DNA of 39,075 bases from Planctomycetota bacterium (GCA_026184295.1 JAHCJK010000033.1:1-39075); one strand, 5' to 3'; positions 8,293 through 17,243 are shown, counted from the first letter of the stretch. Made by a program: numbers and translations. Notes: generated by a model from the letters alone, not told the origin.

Positions 8293-10071
8293 TTACTTCT
8301 GCTCCGGCGGGTAGACGCTGATTTCCACGCGCCGGTTCAGGGCGTGGTTGTTGGGGTCGTTCGTGTCGAACGGCTCCTCCCAGCCCTTGCCTTCGATGGT
8401 GAACTTGTTCGGATCGAACTTGAACTTGTCGATCAGCGCGCGCTTGATCGCTTCGGCGCGCGCGAGGCTCAGGTCCTTGACCGCGCTGATGGGCACCTTG
8501 CCCTTCATGCTGCTGTCGGTGTGCCCCTGGATCAGGATCACCGCCCGCGCGAACTGCCCGGAAAGGCGCGCGACCTCTTCCAGCGTCGCGGCCACGTTGG
8601 GATCGTACAGCTTGCCGTTGACCGGGTTGCCGAACTGGTCGCGGGCGAGTTCGTACGGGTTGCTGCTGTTGGGGAAGAAGTTGATGCGGATCGTCTGCGT
8701 CAGGATCGGCGCTTCGGCCTGGATCTGCTTCACCGAGGCAGGGGTGAACGAGGCGACGCTTTCGTCCTTCTGGTTCTTGAACAGACCCTTCTCTTCCAGC
8801 TTCTTGATGTGGGTGAAATCCATCACCTGGTCGAACGGCACCGGCGCCTGGATGCTGCCGAGCTTCTGGTAGACGTAGCTCGCGTTCTTCCAGGTGCGTT
8901 CGAAGTTGGTCGGATTGGAGGCGTTGAGGAAGAACTGCACGTTCTCGGCGAAGTTCGTCGGGTGCGCGTCGTTCTTCATGCCCAGGGCTTCCTCGGGCTT
9001 CATGCCGTAGGCATCGGCCATCCACTTGCAGGCCTCGTCGGGGTGCGCCTTCACGTACTCCATGCCCTCGAAGATTCCGGCGACCAGGCCTTCGACGATC
9101 TCCGGATGGTCGCGGGCGAAGTCCGCGCGCACGGCGTAGACGTCGGCGATGAGCTTGTTGGCGTCTGCGGTGCTGGAAAGGATGCGCGTGCCGGCGACGC
9201 GGTCGGGGATGTTATAGATGTCGGGCGCCCACGAGACGCAGGCGTCGATCTTCTTGTCGCCGACGAAGGCAGCCGAGGCGTCGAAGGCGGTCTCGGTGTA
9301 CTTCTTGTTGATGTCCTTGGGCGTCAGGCCGGCCGAGAGCATCAGCGAGGTGAGGTAGTATTCGCTGGGCGAATTCTGGGCCAGCGCGATGGTCTTGCCG
9401 CGCAGGTCGGCCACGCTCTTGATCGCCGTGCGCACCACGATGCCGTCGCCGCCGTTCGACCAGTCCACCTGCTGAACGATGCGCGGCGCGGTGCGGCTGT
9501 CCACGACCAGTTGCGGAGCGAAGAGCGTCATCATGTCCACGGTGCCCCACAGCGTGTGCACTTCGCCCGCGGTGTAGGCGTCGCGCGCGGCGATGGGGTT
9601 GTCCATCAGGACCAGTTCGACCTTGAAGCCGTGCTTCTTGAAGAAGACGCTCTCCTCGTTGGGCTTGGTGCCCTTGTTGGCCGCGATGACCGGCAGCCAG
9701 CCGGCCCAGACGTTGTAGGAGAAGCGCAGAATCTTCTCCTTGTCGTCCCACTTGTAGGCGCTCACGCCTTTCACGGCCGGCAGGCGTTCGGCCGGGACGA
9801 ACTTGTATTCCTTCTTCATCGTCACGTTGTTGGTGTCGGGCGCCTCGGCGCCGCCCGCGGTCTCGACGGTCTTGCCGCCGCCGTTCGGGTCGGGCACGGG
9901 TGACCCGCCGCCGTTATCGCCGCCGCCGGTGTTCGTGCCGCCGCCGGTGCCGGGCTGAGGCGCCTCGCCCTTGTTCATCACCAGGTACGCGCCGCCGCCG
10001 ATCAGGCCCAGAATCAGCACGATCGAGACGATCTTGCCGACGGGCGTGAGTTGCGTCTGTTCGTCCGCCAT
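8293..10071 (-). CDS. anchored substrate-binding protein fused to an OmpA-like peptidoglycan-binding domain
   Basis: ATG at 10071 is chosen because a GAGAGGGGC ribosome site precedes it; the frame is open upstream to 10152. The 592 aa protein has a transmembrane segment (about residues 11-32), a Gly/Pro-rich linker, then a nitrate/sulfonate-type periplasmic substrate-binding domain (about 90-420; FSYNVWAGWLPVIAANKG, SVADLRGKTIALAQNSPSEY). It ends with an OmpA-like domain (about 455-592; ILIQGHTDSS, LSLARAEAIKRAL, GKGWEEPF and NRRVEIS). The OmpA part should hold it to peptidoglycan. No ABC permease or ATPase is nearby, so the binding domain more likely senses than transports. It is third in a coupled four-gene operon. 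Confidence 0.87.
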   Translation of the reverse strand: MADEQTQLTPVGKIVSIVLILGLIGGGAYLVMNKGEAPQPGTGGGTNTGGGDNGGGSPVPDPNGGGKTVETAGGAEAPDTNNVTMKKEYKFVPAERLPAVKGVSAYKWDDKEKILRFSYNVWAGWLPVIAANKGTKPNEESVFFKKHGFKVELVLMDNPIAARDAYTAGEVHTLWGTVDMMTLFAPQLVVDSRTAPRIVQQVDWSNGGDGIVVRTAIKSVADLRGKTIALAQNSPSEYYLTSLMLSAGLTPKDINKKYTETAFDASAAFVGDKKIDACVSWAPDIYNIPDRVAGTRILSSTADANKLIADVYAVRADFARDHPEIVEGLVAGIFEGMEYVKAHPDEACKWMADAYGMKPEEALGMKNDAHPTNFAENVQFFLNASNPTNFERTWKNASYVYQKLGSIQAPVPFDQVMDFTHIKKLEEKGLFKNQKDESVASFTPASVKQIQAEAPILTQTIRINFFPNSSNPYELARDQFGNPVNGKLYDPNVAATLEEVARLSGQFARAVILIQGHTDSSMKGKVPISAVKDLSLARAEAIKRALIDKFKFDPNKFTIEGKGWEEPFDTNDPNNHALNRRVEISVYPPEQK

Positions 10072-10189
10072 CGTTTTGCCCCTCTCTTCTTTCTGGAAGG
10101 CCCGCGGCCCGGAAACGCACTGCCGTTCCGGACGCCGGACCCACGACCCCACTTCAGAAATGCACGGCCCTTCTTTCGAAAAATCGCCC

Positions 10190-10843
10190 TTAGGCCTTCG
10201 GTTCCGTCGTGATCACCGGCTCGTCGAGCAGGTAACCGACGGTCCAGGCCAGCCGGCGTTCCTCCGCTGCTTTGCGTTCCTTCCACGCGCCGAACTGGCG
10301 GCGGTCGGATTCGCCCGACTTCCCCAGCGCGCCGCATTCTTCGCGCAGGCGCAGCAGTTCCAGTTCGAGCTGTTCCAGTTCCGCGATCTTGCGCTGCCGC
10401 AGCGCCTCGCGCGCCTCCAGCCTGCCCTTCAAGGCCGCCTCGAAGGCGTCCAGCGCCTGGTCGCGCGCCACCGCGTCCTTGACCACGTCCTCCACCGCCA
10501 CCTGGGCCTCGGCGAGCTTGCTCTGCAGCATCTTCTGCGCCGTCCCGCGGTCCATGCTCTTCAGCGGTTCCTTCTCGAGCAGGTCCTGGAGCGTGAAGAC
10601 GGTCCACGCGCCCTCGGCCGGCGCGATCCCGGCGGCCTCGTAGAGGCGCTCGAACGCCGCCGCGAATTCCTCGGGCTGCCCGGCCAGCGAACGCACTTCC
10701 TCGGCCTTGATCTCCGTCGTCAGCTCCGCCAGCGTCACCGAACGCGTCTCCACCCGGGCCGGCGCGGCGGCCGGCAGGATGCGCACGGACTGGATGATCT
10801 TCAGGCGGCTGCCCACGGCGCGCAGCCTGTCGAGCAGGCCCAT
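10190..10843 (-). CDS. uncharacterised coiled-coil protein of the VWA/OmpA operon
   Basis: A 217 aa soluble protein without a signal peptide or membrane segment. The N-terminal third (LLDRLRAVGSRLKIIQSVRI, then TLAELTTEIKAEEVRSLAGQ) is mixed. From about residue 95 to 200 it is almost continuously helical and charged, with heptads such as RQRKIAELEQLELELLRLRE, predicted to be a coiled coil. The start ATG at 10843 has GGAG just upstream and begins one base after the stop of the preceding membrane protein, so it is translationally coupled. The ORF is open further upstream but that part overlaps the real upstream gene. I recognise no family; co-occurrence with VWA and OmpA proteins suggests an adaptor role (inference). 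Confidence 0.8.
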   Translation of the reverse strand: MGLLDRLRAVGSRLKIIQSVRILPAAAPARVETRSVTLAELTTEIKAEEVRSLAGQPEEFAAAFERLYEAAGIAPAEGAWTVFTLQDLLEKEPLKSMDRGTAQKMLQSKLAEAQVAVEDVVKDAVARDQALDAFEAALKGRLEAREALRQRKIAELEQLELELLRLREECGALGKSGESDRRQFGAWKERKAAEERRLAWTVGYLLDEPVITTEPKA

Positions 10844-10844
10844 C

Positions 10845-11705
10845 TCAGGCTCCTTGCATGGGGGCCGCCAGCGAGATCGGCGGCGATTCGACCAGGATGT
10901 CCTCCACCTGGCCGTACATCTGCTGCTGTTCCTTGATCCACTGGTTGGTCCCGCCCAGCGTCGCGGTGACCTGGTCGATGCGCTGCGAGACCGTTTCGGG
11001 ATTGGCCGAGAGCGCGCTCTGTTCACGGATCAGTTCCACCTGTTCCTGGATGCGGATCAGTTCGGCCTCCAGGTAGGAGAACTTCTGCCGCGCCGCGGCG
11101 CGGGTTTCCAGGCGCTGCTTAAGGATCTCGACCTGGCTGGTCAGGCTCTTCTTCAGGTCTTCGGCGACATTGGGTTCGGAAAGCAGCTTCTGCAGGTTGG
11201 CGACGCGGAATTCCAGGTCGCGGGTGCCTTCGCCTTCCTTCTCGTCCTGGTCCACGATGCGCTGGATGCTCCCGCGCGTGATGAGCAGCTTCAGGTAAAT
11301 CCAGAGCAGGCGCTCCAGGCCTTCGCGCTGGGCGTCGACGGCTTCCTTGGGCGCGTTGCCGCGGGTCTGCTGGTCGAGGATCGTCTTGCAGCGCGCGGTG
11401 AGCGTCTCGTAGCGGCGGCGGTCTTCGAGCGGGAGCGGCGCAAGAAGCTGGTACGTGCGGTTCTGGACCTGCTGCTCGGTCTGGCTGTTCACGCCGGCGT
11501 CGATGACTTTGCGGAAGCGCGGGTTGAACGCGAGCATGTACAGATAGCCCAGCTCCAGGCCGGCGCCGAGCAGCCAGAAGCCCGGGTTGACCACCGCGCC
11601 CAGCAGCCCGAACGCGGCGAGCCCAATCCAATTCGGCGGCACGAACATCCCGATCGGGCGCGCGTTAAAGGCTGCTTTGAGGTAGTCCCACAAGCCCGCT
11701 TTCAT
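10845..11705 (-). CDS. uncharacterised membrane protein with long coiled coil
   Basis: ATG at 11705 (residue sequence MKAGLWDYLKAAF) is preceded by GGGGAAC and gives a 286 aa protein; longer starts up to 11891 encode unlikely arginine-rich sequence. Residues about 16-60 hold two hydrophobic segments (IGLAAFGLLGAVVNPGFWLL and ELGYLYMLAF) forming a membrane hairpin, then NPRFRKVID. The remainder is cytoplasmic or periplasmic and largely helical, with a coiled-coil tract near residues 165-270 (LQKLLSEPNVAEDLKKSL, SYLEAELIRIQEQVELIREQ). It is the first gene of the tight operon leading to the VWA protein. The membrane hairpin plus helical tail recalls XpaC-like proteins found near TelA/VWA clusters, but that match is only impressionistic. 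Confidence 0.8.
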   Translation of the reverse strand: MKAGLWDYLKAAFNARPIGMFVPPNWIGLAAFGLLGAVVNPGFWLLGAGLELGYLYMLAFNPRFRKVIDAGVNSQTEQQVQNRTYQLLAPLPLEDRRRYETLTARCKTILDQQTRGNAPKEAVDAQREGLERLLWIYLKLLITRGSIQRIVDQDEKEGEGTRDLEFRVANLQKLLSEPNVAEDLKKSLTSQVEILKQRLETRAAARQKFSYLEAELIRIQEQVELIREQSALSANPETVSQRIDQVTATLGGTNQWIKEQQQMYGQVEDILVESPPISLAAPMQGA

Positions 11706-11941
11706 AGTTCCCCGCGATTGTATTAAGCGGGCCCAAAAACGGCTATCGGCAAACCGGAAGTATCGATACGGGAAGCCGCGCGCGCCTTTCGGGTCTTCGG
11801 GCAATATCAGGTCCGCGGGGCAGCCGCGAGGCGCTCCGGAAGCGGGCGAGGGGGCTCGAATGGGACGAGGCGCGCGGAATAAGTCCGCCAACTGCGTTCA
11901 AAAAGGAAGCCGAACGTACATCGAAGGGCGTCGGGCCAGGA

Positions 11942-12280
11942 TCACTTTTTGAACAGCCGTTCCAGTTCGTCGCGGGCGCGTCCTTCGCGGTCGGCCTGCT
12001 CGGCGCGCGGCGACATGGGCTTCTTGTCGGCGCCACCGCCGCTGCCGCCCCGGTCGGGCCGTACGACGCGCTTGACCTTGAAGAGGGCGCATTCGTTCTT
12101 GCCGAGCCGGTCGAAAACGTACGCGGCCTTCGGTTCGCGGCACTTGTTATGCGCGTATTCGTCGTAATGCACGCAATTCGCGCAACAATGCACCCACGAC
12201 GAACAGCGCTTGCACACGGCGTCCTGGGGAATCTCGTTTTCTTCGAGGAACGGTTCCCCGCACTTGTAACACGCGGCCAT
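11942..12280 (-). CDS. small zinc-ribbon protein
   Basis: The 112 aa protein starts at ATG 12280, placed five bases after AGGAG; the ATG at 12283 is possible. It carries Cys pairs CYKC, CKRC, CCANC and single Cys residues in NKCREP and NECALF, enough for two zinc sites, with CVHYDEYAHNKC between. The tail is basic and hydrophilic (SPRAEQADREGRARDELERLFKK). Such small ribbon proteins may bind nucleic acid or protein partners; no function can be assigned. It sits 236 bases upstream of the four-gene envelope operon on the same strand and follows an unusually long leader. Confidence 0.8.
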   Translation of the reverse strand: MAACYKCGEPFLEENEIPQDAVCKRCSSWVHCCANCVHYDEYAHNKCREPKAAYVFDRLGKNECALFKVKRVVRPDRGGSGGGADKKPMSPRAEQADREGRARDELERLFKK

Positions 12281-12616
12281 CATCACTCCTGTGTTCGCTC
12301 CTGGCAGCGTCCGGCAGCGCCTAGCGGCGCGGCTCGAACGGAAACCGGCGAGCATGTTCCGGTTCCGGTCCGGCGCACGGGAGCAAACCGTTGGTTCCGC
12401 GCGGCGCCGGCCTTGGATGCACTGAGATTCCGGAGGGCGAGGTCAAGCTCCAGCGGGCGCGTGCGCCCCCGCGAGCGGCCTCACTTGGCTTTCCAGACGT
12501 GTCCTCTCCGGAAAAAGATCGGACGAGCTGTACTCTTCGTAATGCGCATGCGTATCTGAGATGAAACCTGGGAACGTCGGCACGCCTTAGAAGATCGGGT
12601 AGTGCTTGTGCTGCTG
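12281..12616 (-). other. long leader without an open frame
   Basis: About 335 bases lie between the predicted promoter at 12623-12651 and the zinc-ribbon start. I see no convincing ORF, tRNA or known riboswitch. GC-rich stretches such as GCGGGGGCGCACGCGCCCGC (minus strand, near 12452-12472) can pair. It could be a regulatory 5' leader or contain a small RNA. Confidence 0.35.
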
Positions 12617-12622
12617 TGACGA

Positions 12623-12651
12623 TATTTAACTGTGTTTTACCGCCTTGTCAA
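12623..12651 (-). promoter_or_regulatory. consensus sigma-70-type promoter
   Basis: On the minus strand TTGACA (12651-12646) is followed after exactly 17 bases by TAAATA (12628-12623). The surrounding DNA is AT-rich compared with the rest of the window. It points toward the zinc-ribbon gene. Confidence 0.65.
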
Positions 12652-12711
12652 GAACGTCCGTTCATTATCCGGCCCGTAACGTGTTGCACGCGTGCCTGTT
12701 ATGGCTACCCC

Positions 12712-13755
12712 TCAGGCCTCGATCTCCAGCGAAACGTCCAATACTCGAACACTGTGGGTCAGCGCCCCCACGGAGATGCGGTCCACCCCCGTTTGCGCGA
12801 TCCCCTGCACCGTCTCCAGGTTCACCCCGCCGCTCGCTTCCAGCAGCGGGCGCCCCGGGCGGGTCTTGTAATATTCGTCGGTCCATTCCACGGCCTGCTT
12901 CAGGCGCGGGACATCGAAGTTGTCCAGCAGCACGTACTGCGGCGCGCCGCCGCGGCAGACCTTCGCCAGGCCGCCCAGGTCGGTCACTTCCACTTCGATG
13001 GGCAGCTTGGGGTAGCGCGCGCGCGCCGTGCGGACGGCCTCGGCCGGATCGTTCGCGCCCCACAGCGCCAGGTGGTTGTCCTTGATCAGCACCATGTCGT
13101 ACAGCCCGATGCGGTGGTTGACGCCGCCGCCGCACTTCACCGCGTACTTTTCGAGGTCGCGCCAGAGCGGCGTCGTCTTGCGCGTGTCCACGATCTTCGC
13201 GCGCGTGCCCGCGCACTTTTCGGCGAAGCGCGCCGTCATCGTCGCGACGCCGCTGAGGTGGCAGAGCAGGTTCAGGGCCGTGCGTTCGCCGAAGAGCATC
13301 GCGCGCGCGTTGCCGGTCACTTCGGCGGCGACGTCGCCCGCGCGCACCTTCGTTCCGTCCTTGATAAAGACCTTGGTCTGGATCGCGGCGTTCACGCTCT
13401 GATCCGCGAGCCGCTCGACGGTCTTCCAACTGCCCTGGCCCGCGCGCGCGGCCTCGCCGGCCTCGCGCATCTCGTCGGCGCGGTCTTGCGCGTGGGCGCA
13501 GACCAGTTCCTCGGCCATGGCGAAGACGATGGGCGCCAGGTTGATCCCGGCCAGCACGCCGTCGCCTTTGACCAGAAAACGCCCGCGCGCCTGGCGGTCG
13601 GGCGGGACCAGCGCGCGGCTGGTCACGTCGCCGGTCTCGCCCGCGCCGTGGTCTTCGATCAGGGTCATGCGCAGCCGGTCGTACAGCGGCATGGGTTCGA
13701 TGGGCGGCGCCGCGGGCGGCGTGGCTTTGGGCGCGTCGGGGCTGGCGTCGGACAT
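12712..13755 (-). CDS. nadC: nicotinate-nucleotide pyrophosphorylase (quinolinate phosphoribosyltransferase)
   Basis: Makes nicotinate mononucleotide from quinolinate and PRPP in NAD synthesis. Conserved segments are GDVTSRALV, GVLAG, ERTALNLLCHLSGVATMT, DTRKTTPLWRDLEKYAVKCGGGVNHRIGL, YDMVLIKDNH, IEVEVTDL, LLDNFDV, LEASGGVN and RISVGALTHSV. With ATG at 13755 the protein has 347 aa, longer than the usual 280-300. The surplus is a Pro-rich N-terminus plus a charged insertion of about 40 residues after the PIVFAMAEELV helix (RADEMREAGEAARAGQG...). ATG at 13776 is an alternative. It is divergent from the sulfatase, with about 200 bases between them; neither nadA nor nadB is adjacent. Confidence 0.95.
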   Translation of the reverse strand: MSDASPDAPKATPPAAPPIEPMPLYDRLRMTLIEDHGAGETGDVTSRALVPPDRQARGRFLVKGDGVLAGINLAPIVFAMAEELVCAHAQDRADEMREAGEAARAGQGSWKTVERLADQSVNAAIQTKVFIKDGTKVRAGDVAAEVTGNARAMLFGERTALNLLCHLSGVATMTARFAEKCAGTRAKIVDTRKTTPLWRDLEKYAVKCGGGVNHRIGLYDMVLIKDNHLALWGANDPAEAVRTARARYPKLPIEVEVTDLGGLAKVCRGGAPQYVLLDNFDVPRLKQAVEWTDEYYKTRPGRPLLEASGGVNLETVQGIAQTGVDRISVGALTHSVRVLDVSLEIEA

Positions 13756-13956
13756 GCGAAGGTTCCTCGTCTGCATCCTCTTATATAGGCAGAGGCGCAA
13801 GCTTCAAACATCGGCGGGGGCAGCGGCCTTACCTCTTATACACCCCCCGATCGCCCGCGGCGTCCGGCGCATGGAGTTCCCCGCGCTTGAAGTGGCACGC
13901 GCCCGGGCCTGGCGCTTTAATGGGGTGCCCGATCTCCGCAGCTAAAAGGAGCCCGT

Positions 13957-15546
13957 ATGTCCACCCGTCCGAACATCCTCTGGTTTTCCATCGAAGACAT
14001 CAGCCCGCGCATGGGGTGCTACGGCGATGCCACCGCGCGCACGCCGAACCTCGACCGCCTGGCCGCCGAAGGCTGCCGCTACACGCGCGCGTTTTCGACC
14101 TGCGGCGTCTGCGCGCCCAGCCGCTGCGCGATCATCACCGGGATGTATGCGACCTCCATCGGCGCGCACCACATGCGCACGACGCACGCGAACCGCTTCA
14201 CGCCCGAGATGCCCACGCCGTACGAATGCGTGCCGCCCGCCTACGTGAAGTGCTTTCCCGAATACCTGCGCGCCGCGGGCTACTACTGCACCAACAACGA
14301 CAAGACCGATTACCAGTTCTCGCCGCCGTTCAGCGCGTGGGACGAATGCGGCAAGGAGGCCCACTGGCGGCACCGCGCGCCGGGGCAGCCGTTCTTCGCG
14401 GTCTTCAACCCCACCATTACGCACGAAAGCGGGATGTGGGAAAAGCCTGGAGCAAGTCCGCTCAAGACCGATCCCGCCAAGGTGACGATTCCGCCGTACC
14501 TGCCCGATACGCCCAAGGCCCGCGAGGCCGTCGCGCGGCACTACGACAACCTGGAGGAAGCCGACCGGCGGCTGGGCGAGGTGCTGAAGCAGCTCGAGGA
14601 AGACGGCCTGGCGGAGCACACCATCGTCTTTATCTGGAGCGACCACGGCGAAGGGCTGCCGCGCGCCAAGCGCTGGCCCTACGACCAGGGCATACGCATT
14701 CCGTTGATCGTGCGCTGGCCCGGCGGCCTGAAGGCCGGCAGCGTGAGCGACGAACTGGTGAGCCTGATCGATCTGGGGCCCACGGTGCTCTCGCTCTGCG
14801 GCGTGACCGCGCCCAGGCACATGCAGGGCCAGCCGTTCCTGGGGCCCGAGAAGAAGGCGCGCGAGTACGTCTTCGCGCACCGCGACCGCCACGACGAAGC
14901 CTACGACATGGTCCGTGCCGCCCGCGACGGGCGCTACAAGTACCTCCGCCACTTCTACCCCGAGCTGCCGTACCTGCTCTGGATTCCTTACCGCAACCGC
15001 CACCCGGTCACGCAGGAACTCTGGCGCCTGAACCGCGAAGGCAAGCTGAACGAGGCGCAGCAGACGCTCTTCAAGCCCCGCGCGCCCGAAGAACTCTACG
15101 ACACCGAGGCCGATCCCTTCGAGATGCGCAACCTTGCCGCCGACCCCGCCCACCGCGCGACGCTCGAACGCATGCGCGGAGCGCTCGACGGCTGGCGCAA
15201 ACAGGTGGGCGACCTGGGCGAGGTCCCCGAGACGGAGATGAAGCTGCGCTTCTGGCCCAACGGCGTCCAGCCGCGCGCGTCCGCGCCGATGATGATTCCG
15301 ATCACCGAGGCCAACGTGGGCCAGGAGCCGCTCCAGCAGACGTTTGCCTATCCGGCGCCGCTGCTGCTGCTGCTCCACACGCCCACGCAGGGCGCGTCGG
15401 TGGTCTACGCGCTCGACGAGGAGAAGCAGTGGCGCATGTACCGCGAACCGCTGCGCATCGGCCGCACCACGACCGTGCGGGCCAAAGCCTGCCGCATCGG
15501 CTATAAGGAAAGCAACGAGACCCGCCTGACCGTGCGGGTGGAATAG
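13957..15546 (+). CDS. sulfatase (family S1, formylglycine type) with chitobiase-like C-terminal domain
   Basis: Hydrolyses sulfate esters or N-sulfates of glycans. The signature CAPSRCAIITG (C52 is converted to formylglycine) is complete. N-terminal metal ligands are in SIEDISPRMGCYGD, further active-site residues in NPTITHES (H156) and WSDHGEG (D229, H230). The EDISP and DHGEGLPRAKRWPYDQG patterns resemble the heparan N-sulfatase-like branch. Residues about 485-529 (VVYALDEEKQW... TTTVRAKACRIGYKESN) look like a chitobiase/hexosaminidase C-terminal beta domain often appended in PVC sulfatases. An AAAGGAG site precedes the ATG. No signal peptide is visible, so it may act in the cytoplasm on imported oligosaccharides. 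No anaerobic or FGE maturase is in the window. Confidence 0.93.
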   Translation: MSTRPNILWFSIEDISPRMGCYGDATARTPNLDRLAAEGCRYTRAFSTCGVCAPSRCAIITGMYATSIGAHHMRTTHANRFTPEMPTPYECVPPAYVKCFPEYLRAAGYYCTNNDKTDYQFSPPFSAWDECGKEAHWRHRAPGQPFFAVFNPTITHESGMWEKPGASPLKTDPAKVTIPPYLPDTPKAREAVARHYDNLEEADRRLGEVLKQLEEDGLAEHTIVFIWSDHGEGLPRAKRWPYDQGIRIPLIVRWPGGLKAGSVSDELVSLIDLGPTVLSLCGVTAPRHMQGQPFLGPEKKAREYVFAHRDRHDEAYDMVRAARDGRYKYLRHFYPELPYLLWIPYRNRHPVTQELWRLNREGKLNEAQQTLFKPRAPEELYDTEADPFEMRNLAADPAHRATLERMRGALDGWRKQVGDLGEVPETEMKLRFWPNGVQPRASAPMMIPITEANVGQEPLQQTFAYPAPLLLLLHTPTQGASVVYALDEEKQWRMYREPLRIGRTTTVRAKACRIGYKESNETRLTVRVE

Positions 15547-15647
15547 CGCGAAGCCGCGCGCAGCCCGCGGCCCATCGCGGGAGGCGCGCGATCGAACCGC
15601 CAGCTCAATCAGCGCCGGCGCCGGAGCCTGAACCCGCGCCCTCGCGC

Positions 15648-17243
15648 GTGCGGGAACTGCTGCCGCTTTGCGGGGCGGTGCTGCTGGGCATCTTCGTGAG
15701 CCTCCTCTTTCTGAGCGACCGCTTCTTGTACGGCACGGGACACACGGACCGGCCGATCCTGGGCACCGTCGCCTGGTTGCTCGTGGCGTCCGGATGCTAC
15801 GGGCTTGCAGTGTGGGCGACACTGCGTGAAGAACGGCGCGCCAGACCCCCCCTCCTCCCGAAACCGATCAAGACTCTCGTTTGGGTGCTCTTCGTCGGCA
15901 TCGCCGCGCGCGGATTCCTGCTCCCCAGCCGCGCGATTCAGGAAGTCGATTACTGCCGCTACATGTGGGACGGCGCGACCGTGGCCAATGGGATGAACCC
16001 CTATATGTACGCGCCCATAGAGGTGAAGAGTTGGCATGGGTTCGGCGGTGCTCCATCCTTGAGCGCCGACCCTGATCCTCGCGACCGGGAAACATGGTCC
16101 AAGCAACTGGATTTGATCGTGAGCTCTCCCGAGGCGATCGACACGTTTAAGTGGATCAACCACCCCGAAGTCCGCACCATCTACCCGCCGCTCGCGCAGG
16201 GGCTCTTCGCACTCGCGTACCTCATCAAACCGTGGAGCCTGCCCGTGCTGCGCGGGCTCTTTCTGCTCTGCGAGATCGGCACGGTGCTGCTGCTCTTCGA
16301 TATCCTGCGCCGCTTCAGGCTCTCGCCGCTGCGCATCCTCATCTACGCGTGGTCGCCGCTCGCGATCAAGGAACTCGCCAACAGCCCGCACGTGGACGCG
16401 CTCGTCGTCTTCACCATGGCGCTGGCGCTCTGGACGTGGCTGCGCGTGAAGACCGCGCGCGGCGCGCCGCTGGTGGGCATGGCGCTGGGGCTCTGCGTGC
16501 TCGCCAAGACCTTTCCGCTGATCCTGCTACCCGCGGCGCTGTGGGCCGCGCGCAAACGCTGGAACCTCGGCGCGGCGGCGTGGCTCTTCGCGGCCTGCGC
16601 GGCGACGGTGCTGGCCGGGTACGCGCCGTTCATCTCCGGTTCGCACGGCGGGCTCTTCGACGGCTTCTTCACCTTCGCGGCCGCATGGCACAAGAACAGC
16701 GGCGCGTACGGCGTGATCGCGTGGCTGTGCGAACGGGTCGCAGGTGAAGCCCGCTGGACGATCCTCGGCCACGAACGCCTCGCGGCGGAATGGCTCGCGC
16801 GCGGCATCGCGGGCGGTTGCATCGCGGCCTGTACCCTTTTCGCCGCCGTGGGCCGCTTCCCGCGCCTATGGCTGGAGCCCACGCCCGCCGGAGCTTCGCC
16901 GATCGAAGCCGAAGATCCCGCCGTGGCGAGCACGCGCGACCTTGCCGGGGCGTGGCTGATCGCGCTCGCGGCGCTTTTCCTGTTCGCTCCGACCGGGAAC
17001 CCCTGGTACGCGACGTGGCTCCTGCCGTTCCTCTGCCTGCTCCCGTCGCGCGCGCTGCTGCTGCTCACGGCGCTCCTGCCGCTCTACTACCTGCACTTCT
17101 ACGTCGAATACCACGCGGCCGAACTGACCGCCGCCGGGTACGCCACGGCGCTCTGTTCGCAGCTCGTCCGCGCGGCGCAGTTCTTGCCCGTCTGGGCGCT
17201 GCTTGGCTGGGACCTTTCCCGCGCGCGCCGGGCCCGCGCCTAA
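15648..17243 (+). CDS. polytopic glycosyltransferase, GT87/DUF2029-like
   Basis: A 531 aa integral membrane protein with about 10-12 hydrophobic segments. It resembles GT87 (DUF2029) polyprenyl-phosphate mannosyltransferase-type enzymes: an early acidic loop motif after TM2-3 (QEVDYCRYMWDGATVANGMNPY), NHPEVRTIYPPLAQGLFALA, YAWSPLAIKELANSPHVDAL and LGLCVLAKTFPLILLPA. These enzymes transfer sugars from lipid-linked donors at the outer face of the inner membrane. GTG at 15648 is the first conventional start, but it has no ribosome site. A better Shine-Dalgarno (GGGAGG, near 15579-15584) precedes an in-frame ATC at 15591, so the true start is uncertain. It lies about 100 bases after the sulfatase on the same strand. 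Confidence 0.83.
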   Translation: MRELLPLCGAVLLGIFVSLLFLSDRFLYGTGHTDRPILGTVAWLLVASGCYGLAVWATLREERRARPPLLPKPIKTLVWVLFVGIAARGFLLPSRAIQEVDYCRYMWDGATVANGMNPYMYAPIEVKSWHGFGGAPSLSADPDPRDRETWSKQLDLIVSSPEAIDTFKWINHPEVRTIYPPLAQGLFALAYLIKPWSLPVLRGLFLLCEIGTVLLLFDILRRFRLSPLRILIYAWSPLAIKELANSPHVDALVVFTMALALWTWLRVKTARGAPLVGMALGLCVLAKTFPLILLPAALWAARKRWNLGAAAWLFAACAATVLAGYAPFISGSHGGLFDGFFTFAAAWHKNSGAYGVIAWLCERVAGEARWTILGHERLAAEWLARGIAGGCIAACTLFAAVGRFPRLWLEPTPAGASPIEAEDPAVASTRDLAGAWLIALAALFLFAPTGNPWYATWLLPFLCLLPSRALLLLTALLPLYYLHFYVEYHAAELTAAGYATALCSQLVRAAQFLPVWALLGWDLSRARRARA

